Shown here in pieces: positions 44,215 through 54,176 of a stretch of 64,000 bases of DNA. The notes under the pieces were generated by a model that was not told where the DNA came from, searched no databases, and saw nothing but the letters and a program-made list of their open reading frames with translations. The translations under genes and the position numbers were made by a program. Origin of the DNA: Rhodanobacter sp. C05 (GTDB lineage Bacteria > Pseudomonadota > Gammaproteobacteria > Xanthomonadales > Rhodanobacteraceae); contig NZ_MUNQ01000006.1 of the NCBI RefSeq assembly GCF_002001165.1, forward strand, positions 372,001-436,000, written 5' to 3'. Each line of letters opens with the position of its first letter. Position 1 is the first letter of the stretch.

Positions 44215-44736
44215 ATGGCCAAGCAAAGTAGTCAGAAATTCATCGCACGCAACCGTGCGCCGCGCGTGCAGATCGAATATGACGTTGAGGTCTACGGCGC
44301 ACAGAAAAAGGTGCAGGTGCCGTTTGTGATGGGTGTGATGTCCGATCTTTCCGGTGCGAATGCCGGGGAGCTGCCGCCGATCGAAGACCGCAAGGCGCTG
44401 GAGATCGATGTCGACAACTTCGACAACCGCATGCAGGCAATGAAGCCGCGAGTGACTTTCGCTGTGCCTAATACGCTGACCGGAGAAGGCAATCTCTCCG
44501 TCGATATCACCTTTGAGAGCATGGATGATTTCTCTCCCGCCGCGGTCGCAAAAAAAGTGGGTGCGGTAGCAAAGCTGCTTGAGGCACGTACCCAGCTCGC
44601 CAACCTCGATACCTACATGGATGGCAAGGCCGGTGCTGAAAAACTCATTGCGCAGGCCTTGAAAGATCCGGCACTGCTGCAGTCCCTGGTATCGGCACCC
44701 AAGCCGGCCGACGGCAACAACAAAGACGGGGAGTAA
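44215..44736 (+). CDS. tssB: T6SS contractile sheath small subunit TssB (VipA)
   Basis: A 173-residue cytoplasmic protein beginning with the typical SSQKFIARNRAPRVQIEYDVEVYGAQKKVQVPFVMGVMSDLSG, then LEIDVDNFDNRMQAMKPRVTF. With TssC it forms the sheath that contracts to fire the Hcp tube. GGAG stands 9 bases before the ATG. First gene of the visible T6SS cluster; tssC follows 6 bases after its stop. Confidence 0.97.
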   Translation: MAKQSSQKFIARNRAPRVQIEYDVEVYGAQKKVQVPFVMGVMSDLSGANAGELPPIEDRKALEIDVDNFDNRMQAMKPRVTFAVPNTLTGEGNLSVDITFESMDDFSPAAVAKKVGAVAKLLEARTQLANLDTYMDGKAGAEKLIAQALKDPALLQSLVSAPKPADGNNKDGE

Positions 44737-44742
44737 TCGAGC

Positions 44743-46239
44743 ATGGCCACCGAAAACCTAGCCGAACAACAGGGCGGCGCAGTCCAGACTCTTGATGCGG
44801 GCGATTTCGCCTCGTTGTTGAACAAGGAATTCAAGCCGAAGAGCGATCGTGCGAAAGAGGAAGTGGAGTCTGCGATTCGCACGCTGGCCGAGCAGGTATT
44901 GAACAAGTCGGACATCGTTTCCGACGATGTTGCTCAGACCATCAATGCCTATATTGCAGAGCTGGATCGCAAACTCAGTGAGCAAATCAACCTGATCATG
45001 CATCACGCCGATTTCCAGAAGCTGGAAAGCGCCTGGCGTGGTCTTCATCACCTGGTCAACAACACCGAAACGGATCAGCAGCTGAAGATCCGCGTGATGA
45101 ACATTTCCAAGAAGGAACTGGCCAAGACCCTGAAGCGTTACAAGGGCACCGCCTGGGATCAGAGCCCGATCTTCAAGAAGATGTATGAAGAGGAGTATGG
45201 CCAGCTGGGTGGCGAGCCGTATGGCTGCCTGGTCGGTGACTACTACTTTGACCATAGTCCGCCCGATGTGGAGCTGCTTGGCGGCATCGCACAGGTTGCC
45301 GCGGCCGCGCACGCGCCATTCCTGGCTGCTGCCAATTCAACCTTGATGGGTATGGACAGCTGGAACGAACTTGCCAACCCGCGTGATCTGGCCAAGATTT
45401 TCTCGACCCCGGACTATGCCTCGTGGCGTTCGCTGCGTGAATCGGACGATGCCAAATACATCGGCCTGACCATGCCACGCACGCTGGCGCGTCTGCCTTA
45501 TGGTGCGAAGACGGATCCGGTCGAAGAATTCAACTTCGAGGAAGATACCGCGGGTGCCGATTCGTCCAAGTACACCTGGCAGAATGCGGCGTATTCGATG
45601 GCGGTGAACATCAATCGCTCGTTCAAGGAATATGGTTGGTGCTCGCGGATTCGTGGCATCGAGTCCGGTGGTGCGGTGGAAGGACTGCCCTCGCATACTT
45701 TCCCGACCGACGATGGCGGCGTGGACATGAAGTGCCCCACTGAAATCGCCATTACCGACCGGCGCTCGGCCGAACTCGACAAGATGGGCATGATGCCGCT
45801 GGTGCACCGGAAAAACTCGGACATGGCGGCCTTCATCAGCGCGCAGTCCTTGAGCAAGCCGGAGGAGTATGACGATCCGGACGCAACGGCCAATGCCGCC
45901 TTGGGTGCACGCTTGCCTTACATGTTTGCCTGCTGCCGTTTCGCGCATTACCTCAAGTGCATCGTGCGCGACAAGATCGGCTCGTTCAAGGATCGCGATG
46001 CGATGGAGCGCTGGCTGACGTCTTGGATACTGCAGTATGTCGACGGTGATCCCGCCAACTCCAGTGAAGAGACCAAGGCACGCAAACCGTTGTCTGCCGC
46101 AGAAGTCGTGGTTGAGGAGGTCGAGGGTGCGCCGGGCTACTACACCTCGAAGTTCTTCCTCAAACCGCACTATCAGCTGGAAGGCCTGACTGTCTCCCTG
46201 AGGCTCGTGTCTCGTCTGCCGTCCGCGGCCAAGAGCTGA
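44743..46239 (+). CDS. tssC: T6SS contractile sheath large subunit TssC (VipB)
   Basis: A 498-residue protein with the family hallmarks: DAFASLL-type start, FQKLESAWRGLHHLVNNTETDQQLKIRVMNISKKEL, YGQLGGEPYGCLVGDYYF, and C-terminal EGLTVSLRLVSRLPSAAKS. Forms the sheath heterodimer with TssB. GGGGAG precedes the ATG. Confidence 0.98.
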   Translation: MATENLAEQQGGAVQTLDAGDFASLLNKEFKPKSDRAKEEVESAIRTLAEQVLNKSDIVSDDVAQTINAYIAELDRKLSEQINLIMHHADFQKLESAWRGLHHLVNNTETDQQLKIRVMNISKKELAKTLKRYKGTAWDQSPIFKKMYEEEYGQLGGEPYGCLVGDYYFDHSPPDVELLGGIAQVAAAAHAPFLAAANSTLMGMDSWNELANPRDLAKIFSTPDYASWRSLRESDDAKYIGLTMPRTLARLPYGAKTDPVEEFNFEEDTAGADSSKYTWQNAAYSMAVNINRSFKEYGWCSRIRGIESGGAVEGLPSHTFPTDDGGVDMKCPTEIAITDRRSAELDKMGMMPLVHRKNSDMAAFISAQSLSKPEEYDDPDATANAALGARLPYMFACCRFAHYLKCIVRDKIGSFKDRDAMERWLTSWILQYVDGDPANSSEETKARKPLSAAEVVVEEVEGAPGYYTSKFFLKPHYQLEGLTVSLRLVSRLPSAAKS

Positions 46240-46368
46240 TTGAGTGTAAGTGTCACCTGGTTTCAAAAGTCGCATCAGCAATTGCAACGCAAGCAACTAC
46301 CAGTAGCGTCCACGAAATACGTAGGGTACGGCTGGTTCAACTGAAATAAACAGTCCAGGAGAATTCTG

Positions 46369-46857
46369 ATGTCATTAGACATGCATTTGAAATTGGAAGG
46401 CGGTTCGACCAAGTTCACCGGCGAATCGAAGCATGCGAAGCACAAGGACGAGATTCAGGTTCTGGCTTGGTCCTGGGGCATGTCGCAGAGTGGTTCGTTT
46501 GGCCACGGTAGCGGTGGTGGTGCCGGCAAGGCGAATGTGCAGGACATCAGCTTCACCAAGTACATCGACAAGAGTTCGACGTCGTTCATCAAGGCACTGA
46601 CGACGGGCGATCACATGGATACCGTGACCTTGGCGATTTCGAAGGCTGGCGGCAAGCAGGAAGACTACTTCACCATCAAGCTTTCGAGCGCAATGGTCAC
46701 CAGCTATTCCACAGGCGGCTCGGGTGGCGAAGACATGCTGACCGAAAACGTCTCGATCGCCTTTGCGAAATTCGATGTTGAGTACTTCGCACAGACCGAC
46801 AAGGGTGTGGTTGCCTCGGCCGGTACGGTGACTTACAGCGTCGAGACCGTAAGCTGA
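46369..46857 (+). CDS. hcp: T6SS tube protein Hcp (TssD)
   Basis: A 162-residue Hcp: SLDMHLKLEGG...FTGESKHAKHKDEIQVLAWSWGMSQSG, then SFTKYIDKSSTSFIKALTTGDHMDTVTLAISKAGG and a C-terminal beta-strand. Hexameric rings stack into the secreted tube and chaperone small effectors. AGGAGAA gives a strong ribosome site, and the 129-base gap before it may hold an extra promoter, as Hcp is needed in excess. Confidence 0.97.
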   Translation: MSLDMHLKLEGGSTKFTGESKHAKHKDEIQVLAWSWGMSQSGSFGHGSGGGAGKANVQDISFTKYIDKSSTSFIKALTTGDHMDTVTLAISKAGGKQEDYFTIKLSSAMVTSYSTGGSGGEDMLTENVSIAFAKFDVEYFAQTDKGVVASAGTVTYSVETVS

Positions 46858-47046
46858 TCCAGGTCGTTTGATTGAGGTTCGTGGGAACCCTGTACGAGTC
46901 GGTCGTGTATTGTGGCGTTGCGCATGAGTTTGCAGTTGCAAACAGCCATATGCCGACCGCTTGTCCAGAGTTTCCCCGTGAGCCGGACACTTCATGGGGT
47001 TGGTCATGTCATTGACATGGCCAAGAGTTGGCCTGCGAGAGATGAA

Positions 47047-47838
47047 ATGACGCCTGAAAGCAAGCTCAAAGAAGGCCGGCTCGACGAGGCATTGCAACTG
47101 CTGACTGTGGAAGTACGCAACAACCCGGCAGACGCCAAGCGCCGGGTTTTTTTATTCCAGCTGTTGTCCTTGCTGGGGCAATGGGAGCGTGCGCAGAACC
47201 AGTTGAACATCAGCGGCGAGCTTGAACCACTCAACGCGATGATGGTGGGTGCCTATACCGAAGCGTTGAAAGGTGAGCTGGTACGTACCGAAGTTTTTGC
47301 CGGAAAGCGTCTGCCGGTGGTGATCGGTGAGCCCGAGCAGTGGCTGGCATTGTTGCTGCAGGCGCTCAAGCTGACGGCTGACGGATTGCATGAACAGGCC
47401 GCGGTCTTGCGTGAGCAGGCTTTCGAGCAGGCCACGGCGGTAAGCGGGACCATTGACGGTACGCCGTTCGAGTGGATCGCAGACGCCGATCCGCGGCTTG
47501 GCCCGTGCCTCGAGATCATCGTCAACGGCGGATATTCCTGGGTGCCGTTTTCGCGCTTGAAGGAACTGAAGTTCGAAGCGCCGACAGATCTGCGCGACAA
47601 GGTGTGGGTGCCGGTGCAGGTGACATGGGTCAATGGCGGCCGCGCGATCGGTTTCATCCCCAGCCGCTATCAAGGCTCAGAACGTGCCGACGAGAGTGAT
47701 CTCGTACTGGCACGCAAGACGGACTGGGTCGAGACCGCGACCGATTTCCAGGTCGGTTGCGGCCAACGGATGCTGGCGACCGATACAGGTGATTACCCGT
47801 TGCTCGATGTCCGCCTGATCGCGTTTGACGCAGCATGA
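47047..47838 (+). CDS. tagJ: T6SS accessory protein TagJ/ImpE
   Basis: A protein of 263 residues from the ATG at 47047 (GAGAGA upstream); longer in-frame starts exist but give an unlikely N-terminus. ImpE-family: TPR-like start SKLKEGRLDEALQLLTVEVRNNPADAKRRVFLFQLLSLLGQWERAQNQL, then DPRLGPCLEIIVNGGYSWVPF and C-terminal LARKTDWVE. In Pseudomonas HSI-I, TagJ binds TssB and ClpV and modulates sheath disassembly. Its presence next to tssB/tssC/hcp marks this as a tagJ-carrying T6SS class. Confidence 0.9.
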   Translation: MTPESKLKEGRLDEALQLLTVEVRNNPADAKRRVFLFQLLSLLGQWERAQNQLNISGELEPLNAMMVGAYTEALKGELVRTEVFAGKRLPVVIGEPEQWLALLLQALKLTADGLHEQAAVLREQAFEQATAVSGTIDGTPFEWIADADPRLGPCLEIIVNGGYSWVPFSRLKELKFEAPTDLRDKVWVPVQVTWVNGGRAIGFIPSRYQGSERADESDLVLARKTDWVETATDFQVGCGQRMLATDTGDYPLLDVRLIAFDAA

Positions 47839-47856
47839 CGCGGGTGTGAGGACGTC

Positions 47857-48360
47857 ATGGCCGAGTTGACCACTCAGGAAAGGCTGCAGCCCTCGCTGCT
47901 TGATCGGCTGACCGACGATGAACCCGGCAAGGCTGAGGAAAGTCGCGAGAAACGCGTGATCTCGGCTACCAGGCTGCGCGATTGCGTGTCGCGAGACATG
48001 TCCTGGCTGCTGAACTGCGTGAGTCTTTCGGCGGGTATGGATCTCGCCGACTACCCCGAGGTGTCACGCTCGGTGCTGAATTTCGGTATCCCCGACCTCA
48101 CTGGCGTGGCTCTGTCGGGAATTGATGCGGATACCCTGCAGCGTCAGGTCAAGGAAGCGATACTCGCTTTCGAGCCGCGTCTGACGGCTAACACATTGCG
48201 AGTCACGGTAAACGCGAACGCCTCGCGCATGGATCGGCAGGCGTTGATGTTCAACATCGAATCCGAAATGTGGGCCCAACCGATTCCGCTCAATCTCTAC
48301 CTGAAAACCGAGGTGGATCTGGAGACGGGCAAGTTCAAGGTATCGGAGGGCTTCGGCTGA
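47857..48360 (+). CDS. tssE: T6SS baseplate protein TssE (gp25-like)
   Basis: A 167-residue protein. After an acidic leader, VISATRLRDCVSRDMSWLLNCVSLS and SVLNFGIPDLTGVALSGIDADTLQRQVKEAILAFEPRL carry the gp25/TssE pattern including the conserved EPR. Component of the baseplate wedge. GAGGA precedes the ATG. Confidence 0.95.
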   Translation: MAELTTQERLQPSLLDRLTDDEPGKAEESREKRVISATRLRDCVSRDMSWLLNCVSLSAGMDLADYPEVSRSVLNFGIPDLTGVALSGIDADTLQRQVKEAILAFEPRLTANTLRVTVNANASRMDRQALMFNIESEMWAQPIPLNLYLKTEVDLETGKFKVSEGFG

Positions 48361-48366
48361 TCATCC

Positions 48367-50250
48367 ATGGACCCGCGTTTGCTGCGTTACTACAACCGTG
48401 AGCTACAGCACGTCCGCGAGATGGGCGGCGAATTCGCGCGCGAATACCCGAAAATCGCCGGTCGTCTCGGGCTGGAAGGCTTCGAGTGTGCAGACCCGTA
48501 TGTAGAGCGCCTTCTTGAAGGGTTTGCGTTCCTGGCAGCTCGAGTGCAGCTCAAGCTGGATGCGCAATACCCTGTGTTTACCCAGCACATGCTGGAGATG
48601 ATCTACCCGCATTACCTGGCGCCGATTCCCTCGATGGCCGTAGTGCAGATGCAGCCTGATCTGAAAGAGAGCGGGTTGCTCACGGGGCATACTGTGGCTC
48701 GTCATACCGCACTGCGCAGCCTGACCGGCAAGGATGACCGTACCGCGTGCGAATACCGTACAGCTCACGATGTCACGCTATGGCCGCTGGAGCTCACCGA
48801 AGCCAAGTACTTCGAAACTCCAGCTGCCATCGCCGCGACCGGCGTAGCGCTGCCGGCGGGCAAGCCGGTACGTGCGGGTTTGCGACTGAAGTTCCGCATT
48901 TCTGCGGGCGCCCAGGCAAACATGTTGGCGCTGGACAATCTGCCGGTATTCATCGCCGGTGTGGATGAACTACCCAAGCGATTGTACGAACAGCTGCTGG
49001 GCAACGCGGTGAGTTATATCGTGCGTGGGCATGGCGCGAACGGCGAAGTCAGTCAGAGTTTCGACGGTGCAAGCATCCGGCGCCGGGGCTTCGACGATGA
49101 TGAGGCCCTGATTCCCTACACCGGTCGCTCGTTCAGCGGCTATCGGCTGCTGCAGGAGTATTTCGCCTGTCCCGAACGATTCCTGTTCGCAGAATTTACC
49201 GGCCTCAAGCCTGTGCTGGCGCGTATCCCGAACAGCGAATTCGAGATCGTGGTGCTGTTCGACCGCAGTGTGGCCAGCCTGCACAACGCAATTGATGCCA
49301 GCAACTTCCGCCTGTTCTGCACGCCGGCGATCAACCTGTTTCCGCGTCGTGCCGATCGCATTCATCTGCAGCAGGGCAAGACCGAATATCACGTTCTTGC
49401 CGATCGTACGCGCCCGATGGATTTCGAAATCCACAGTATCGGCAACGTCGAGGGGTTCGGTGACAAGCAGGAGCCAGAGCAACGCTTCCTGCCATTCTAC
49501 GGCTGCGATGAGCGTACCTGGCACAGCCAGCATTCCGCTTACTACACTGTTCGTCGCGAGCCGCGCCTGGTCTCGTCGCGGCAGAAGCGGCAGGGTGCGC
49601 GCTCCAGTTACGTCGGCAACGAGATGTTCATCGCGCTGGTGGATTCCAACGATGCGCCGTACTCCACCCAGCTGCGCCAGGTCGGCATGCAGTTGATGTG
49701 CACCAACCGGGATCTGCCGCTGCAGATGCCAGTGGGCAAGTCAAAGACCGATTTCACACTGGAGACGGGTGCGCCGGTCGAAGCCATCCGCTGCGTTGCC
49801 GGTCCGACCAAGCCGCGGGCACCGGTGGCCACGGGTGAAACCGCGTGGCGACTGCTGAGTCATCTGCAACTGAACTATGTATCGCTGCTGGAAAACAACA
49901 GTGGAGAGGGTGCGGCTGCCCTGCGCGAAATGCTGACGCTGTATTGCGACGAGTTCGATTCCGGCGCCTTGCGCCAGATCGAAGGCGTGAAGGCTGTCAG
50001 TTCACAGGCGATCGTTCGGCGTATTCCGGTGCCGGGGCCGATCACCTTTGGTCGTGGGTTGGAGATCACGCTGACTTGTGATGACGGCGCTTTCGAGGGG
50101 ACTGGCGCCTTCCTGCTGGGCGCAGTGATGCAGCACTTTTTCGCGCGCTATGTATCCATCAATTCCTTTACCGAAACCGTTCTGCGCACATTGGAACGTA
50201 ACGAGGTCGCTCGATGGCCCGCCAAGCTGGGAACGCGGCAGACGCTGTAG
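48367..50250 (+). CDS. tssF: T6SS baseplate protein TssF
   Basis: A 627-residue protein with the standard start MDPRLLRYYNRELQHVREMGGEFAREYPKIAGRL and later ECADPYVERLLEGFAFLAARVQ. TssF2-TssG forms the baseplate wedge with TssE. Six bases after tssE; its 3' end overlaps tssG by 37 bases. Confidence 0.97.
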   Translation: MDPRLLRYYNRELQHVREMGGEFAREYPKIAGRLGLEGFECADPYVERLLEGFAFLAARVQLKLDAQYPVFTQHMLEMIYPHYLAPIPSMAVVQMQPDLKESGLLTGHTVARHTALRSLTGKDDRTACEYRTAHDVTLWPLELTEAKYFETPAAIAATGVALPAGKPVRAGLRLKFRISAGAQANMLALDNLPVFIAGVDELPKRLYEQLLGNAVSYIVRGHGANGEVSQSFDGASIRRRGFDDDEALIPYTGRSFSGYRLLQEYFACPERFLFAEFTGLKPVLARIPNSEFEIVVLFDRSVASLHNAIDASNFRLFCTPAINLFPRRADRIHLQQGKTEYHVLADRTRPMDFEIHSIGNVEGFGDKQEPEQRFLPFYGCDERTWHSQHSAYYTVRREPRLVSSRQKRQGARSSYVGNEMFIALVDSNDAPYSTQLRQVGMQLMCTNRDLPLQMPVGKSKTDFTLETGAPVEAIRCVAGPTKPRAPVATGETAWRLLSHLQLNYVSLLENNSGEGAAALREMLTLYCDEFDSGALRQIEGVKAVSSQAIVRRIPVPGPITFGRGLEITLTCDDGAFEGTGAFLLGAVMQHFFARYVSINSFTETVLRTLERNEVARWPAKLGTRQTL

Positions 50251-51236
50251 CGCTGGAAAATGCGTTGCGCGACCATCCGGAGAGCTTCGAATTTTTCGAG
50301 GCTGCCCGCAGGCTTGAGTGTGCGTTTCCGGAGCGGCCCCGGTTGGGGCAGTCCACCAAGGCCGCGGATGATTTTGTGCGGCTGTGCCAGACACCATCGT
50401 TGCTCTTTGCACCGCGCATGGTCGATCGCTATCAGCCAGGTGGTGGTGGCAGGCCGGCGCGCATGCATGGGCTGTTCTTCGGCCTGTTCGGACCCAACGC
50501 GCCGCTGCCCCTGCATCTCACCGAATACGCGATGGATCGCGAGCTGAATTCCAAGGACAGCACCTTCATCGCGTTCGCAAACATCTTCCATCACCGGATG
50601 ATGAGCCTGTTCTATCGGGCATGGGCCGATTCCCAGCCGACCGTGCATCTGGATCGTCCAGCCGAGGATCGTTTCCGTCTTTACATGGGCGCGATGGTGG
50701 GGCTGGCCACGCCGAACCTCGGCGACCGCGATGCATTGCCGGATCAGTTCAAGCGCTTCTTTGCCGGTCGACTGCTGCAGCAAACCCGCAATGCCGAAGG
50801 CTTGAAGGGAATGCTTGAACGGTTCTTCCGCATCCCGGTCGGCATCGTCGAATTCGTGGCCGAATGGATGCGCCTGCCGCCGGCTTCCCATCTCCGGCTG
50901 GGCTCATCCAGCGAAGTAGCCGGGTTGGGGCGCACGGCGGTCACGGGCGAGTACGTGTGGGGTTGCCAGCAACGCTTCCGTCTGCGGCTCGGGCCGCTCA
51001 GTCGTGCCGAATTCAACAACTTCCTGCCCGGTGGCGAGGCGCTCAGGCAACTGGTGGCTGCGGTCAAGACCTACGTAGGCGAGGAAAAAGCCTGGGATGT
51101 GCAACTTGTGCTGAAGCGGGCCGATATCCCTGCTACCCGCCTGGGGCAGAACGGACGTATGGGGCTGACCACCTGGATGGGCCAGCCGTCGCAGAAAAAC
51201 GATGCCGACGATGTCGTGCTCAAACCCGTAGGGTGA
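50214..51236 (+). CDS. tssG: T6SS baseplate protein TssG
   Basis: A 340-residue protein with FFEAARRLECAFPERPRLGQ near the start, then LFGPNAPLPLHLTEYA and FHHRMMSLFYRAWADSQPTV, all typical. The start codon lies inside tssF, which implies translational coupling, fitting the fixed stoichiometry of the wedge. Confidence 0.96.
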   Translation: MARQAGNAADAVALENALRDHPESFEFFEAARRLECAFPERPRLGQSTKAADDFVRLCQTPSLLFAPRMVDRYQPGGGGRPARMHGLFFGLFGPNAPLPLHLTEYAMDRELNSKDSTFIAFANIFHHRMMSLFYRAWADSQPTVHLDRPAEDRFRLYMGAMVGLATPNLGDRDALPDQFKRFFAGRLLQQTRNAEGLKGMLERFFRIPVGIVEFVAEWMRLPPASHLRLGSSSEVAGLGRTAVTGEYVWGCQQRFRLRLGPLSRAEFNNFLPGGEALRQLVAAVKTYVGEEKAWDVQLVLKRADIPATRLGQNGRMGLTTWMGQPSQKNDADDVVLKPVG

Positions 51237-51346
51237 TTGATCGCGCACGGTATCGAGATCGGACAAGAGAGACGGCCTCACGACATTGGCTTGACTTCGT
51301 TCCAGCAAATTCGGATTGACAACCATCGCACTAAGGATCAATGACC

Positions 51347-54079
51347 ATGGCCGAAATCAGTCGCAGCGCCCTGTTCGGGAAGCTCAACAAACTCGCCTTC
51401 CGGGGCATCGAAAGCGCCACCGTGTTCTGCAAGCTGCGCGGCAATCCGTATGTGGAGCTGGTGCACTGGATCCATCAGATCCTGCAGCTGCAGGATTCGG
51501 ATCTGCATCGCATCGTCAAGCAGTTCAATCTGAATCCGTCAAATCTGGTGCGCGACCTCACCGACGCGCTGGATCGCCTGCCGCGAGGTTCATCGAGCAT
51601 CTCCGACCTTTCCGGCGATGTCGAAGAGGCTGTCGAGCGTGGCTGGGTGTTCGCCACCTTGATGTTTGGCGAGGCGCAGGTGCGCACTGGCTATCTCATC
51701 GTCGGCTGCATGCGCACACGCAATCTGCGCAATGTGCTGGTGAACATCTCGGCGGAATTCGACAAGATCAAGCCCGAGGCGCTGATGGAGAAATTTGCCG
51801 AAGTCGTAGCGGGCTCGCCGGAAGACGGACAGAGCGCAAACGACGGCTTCAAGATGGGTGGCGGTAGTGCACCCGGCGAAGCCAGCGGAGCAATGTCGCC
51901 CGCCCAGATGGGCAAGCAGGAAGCGTTGCGGCAGTTCACCGTAGACCTCACCGAACAGGCGCGCAGCGGCAAGATGGATCCGATCGTGGGTCGTGACGAC
52001 GAGATCCGTCAGCTGGTCGACATCCTCATGCGTCGCCGGCAGAACAACCCGATGCTGGTCGGCGAGGCTGGTGTGGGCAAGACTGCGGTGATCGAGGGTT
52101 TCGCATTGCGCATCGTCGCCGGCGATGTACCGCCACCGCTGAAGGATGTGCAACTGCGCGTACTCGATGTCGGCCTGCTGCAGGCCGGTGCCAGCATGAA
52201 GGGCGAGTTCGAGAACCGCCTGAAGCAGGTCATCGAGGAAGTGCAGTCCTCGACCAAACCGATCATTTTGTTCATCGACGAGGCGCACACCCTGGTTGGT
52301 GCTGGTGGAGCAGCGGGTACCGGCGACGCCGCAAACCTGCTCAAGCCTGCGCTGGCGCGCGGCAACCTGCGCACGATTGGCGCCACCACCTGGGCCGAGT
52401 ACAAGAAGCATATCGAGAAGGATCCGGCGCTGACCCGCCGCTTCCAGACCGTGCAGATCGACGAGCCCAGCGAGGAAAAGGCGATCCTGATGATGCGCGG
52501 TGTCGCCAGCGTGATGGAGAAGCACCACAAGGTGCAGATCCTCGACGAAGCGCTGGAGGCCGCGGTCAAGCTTTCGCATCGTTATATCCCGGCGCGTCAG
52601 CTGCCGGACAAGGCGGTCAGCCTGCTCGATACTTCGTGCGCACGCGTGGCGATCAGCCAGCATGCGGTGCCTGCAGAAGTGGATGACACCCGCAAGCGCA
52701 TCGAGGCGCTGGAAACCGAGCTGGCCATCATCGGTCGCGAGAAGAATGTCGGTGTCGATGTAAAGGTGCGCGAGGAAGCGGCTACCGAGAAACTGGCAAC
52801 GCAGAAGGCGCGGCTGGAAACCCTGGAAGCGAACTGGGTCACCGAGAAGGCGCTGGTCGAGAAGGTTCTTGAAATACGCGCCCGTTTGCGTGGTACGGCT
52901 GCGCCCGTGGAAGGTACCGGCAGCAAGCTGGAGGAGTCTGCCAACAAGGAAGCAGTTGCCGAAGGTGTAGCGGCACTCGACGGCGCCGAACGTACAACGG
53001 CGCTGGAGGAGCTGAAAGGGCTGCAAACCCAGCTTGCCGAACTGCAGGGCGAGCACCCATTGATCCTGGCTTCGGTGGATCAGCAGGCCGTCGGCTCGGT
53101 GGTTTCGGACTGGACCGGCATTCCGGTCGGTCGCATGGTCAAGAGCGAAGTCGAGACTGTGATGAACCTGGCCAAGCTGATGGGTGCCCGTGTCATTGGC
53201 CAGGATCATGCGATGGAGATGATCGCCAAACGCATCCAGACCTCGCGTGCCGGACTGGTCGATCCGAACAAGCCGATCGGCGTGTTCATGCTCGCCGGCA
53301 CTTCCGGTGTCGGCAAGACCGAGACCGCTCTGGCCTTGGCCGAAGCTTTGTATGGTGGCGAGCAGAACATCATCACCATCAACATGAGCGAATTCCAGGA
53401 AGCGCACACGGTGTCCACCCTGAAGGGCGCACCTCCCGGCTACATCGGCTATGGGGAAGGTGGTGTCTTGACCGAGGCGGTACGTCGCAAGCCATATTCG
53501 GTGGTGCTGCTGGACGAGGTGGAGAAGGCACACCCGGACGTGCATGAAATCTTCTTCCAGGTATTCGACAAGGGCGTGATGGAAGACGGTGAGGGCCGCT
53601 CGATCGACTTCAAGAACTGCCTGATCCTGCTCACCACCAATGCCGGCACCGAGATGATCGCCAGCCTGTGCAAGGATCCCGAGCTGATGCCCGATCACGA
53701 GGGCATGGCCAAGGCCTTGCGCGAGCCCTTGCTGAAGATCTTCCCGCCGGCCCTGCTGGGGCGTTTGGTGACGATCCCGTATTACCCGCTCAGCCCTGAG
53801 ATGCTGGGCAAGATCGTCAAACTGCAGATCAACCGCATCAAGAAACGCGTCGAGGCGCGCTACAAGATCCCGTTCGAGTACAGCGAGGACGTGGTGAAGC
53901 TGGTGGTCGCGCGCTGTACCGAGACCGAGTCAGGCGGGCGCATGATCGACGCGATTCTCACCAACTCGATGCTGCCCGATATTTCACGTGCATTCCTGAC
54001 CAAGATGATGGAAGGCGAGCAGATTGCGAAGGTGCAGGTGGGGGTGACGGACGGGGAGTTTTCGTACGGGTTTGTGTGA
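51347..54079 (+). CDS. clpV: T6SS sheath-recycling ATPase ClpV (TssH)
   Basis: A protein of 910 residues from MAEISRSALFGKLN; an ATG two codons earlier is very close to AAGGA. N-terminal ClpN-type domain (1-155) that binds sheath helices, first AAA+ with Walker A GEAGVGKT and DEAH, middle-domain coiled coil, second AAA+ with GTSGVGKT and LLDEVEKAHPDV. Disassembles contracted TssB/TssC. A TagJ in the same locus supports this function. Confidence 0.97.
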   Translation: MAEISRSALFGKLNKLAFRGIESATVFCKLRGNPYVELVHWIHQILQLQDSDLHRIVKQFNLNPSNLVRDLTDALDRLPRGSSSISDLSGDVEEAVERGWVFATLMFGEAQVRTGYLIVGCMRTRNLRNVLVNISAEFDKIKPEALMEKFAEVVAGSPEDGQSANDGFKMGGGSAPGEASGAMSPAQMGKQEALRQFTVDLTEQARSGKMDPIVGRDDEIRQLVDILMRRRQNNPMLVGEAGVGKTAVIEGFALRIVAGDVPPPLKDVQLRVLDVGLLQAGASMKGEFENRLKQVIEEVQSSTKPIILFIDEAHTLVGAGGAAGTGDAANLLKPALARGNLRTIGATTWAEYKKHIEKDPALTRRFQTVQIDEPSEEKAILMMRGVASVMEKHHKVQILDEALEAAVKLSHRYIPARQLPDKAVSLLDTSCARVAISQHAVPAEVDDTRKRIEALETELAIIGREKNVGVDVKVREEAATEKLATQKARLETLEANWVTEKALVEKVLEIRARLRGTAAPVEGTGSKLEESANKEAVAEGVAALDGAERTTALEELKGLQTQLAELQGEHPLILASVDQQAVGSVVSDWTGIPVGRMVKSEVETVMNLAKLMGARVIGQDHAMEMIAKRIQTSRAGLVDPNKPIGVFMLAGTSGVGKTETALALAEALYGGEQNIITINMSEFQEAHTVSTLKGAPPGYIGYGEGGVLTEAVRRKPYSVVLLDEVEKAHPDVHEIFFQVFDKGVMEDGEGRSIDFKNCLILLTTNAGTEMIASLCKDPELMPDHEGMAKALREPLLKIFPPALLGRLVTIPYYPLSPEMLGKIVKLQINRIKKRVEARYKIPFEYSEDVVKLVVARCTETESGGRMIDAILTNSMLPDISRAFLTKMMEGEQIAKVQVGVTDGEFSYGFV

Positions 54080-54176
54080 AGAATGCGGAATTGAGCTGGA
54101 GTGCCTTGGTCTTTTTTTAATATTCAATAAGCATAAAAATATTATTTCAGTATTTGAAACCTGAAGGGAATCTACC

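Noticed and set aside
51590-53698. 702-codon minus-strand frame inside clpV
   Set aside because: Antisense shadow of a strongly conserved AAA+ gene; no recognisable motifs.
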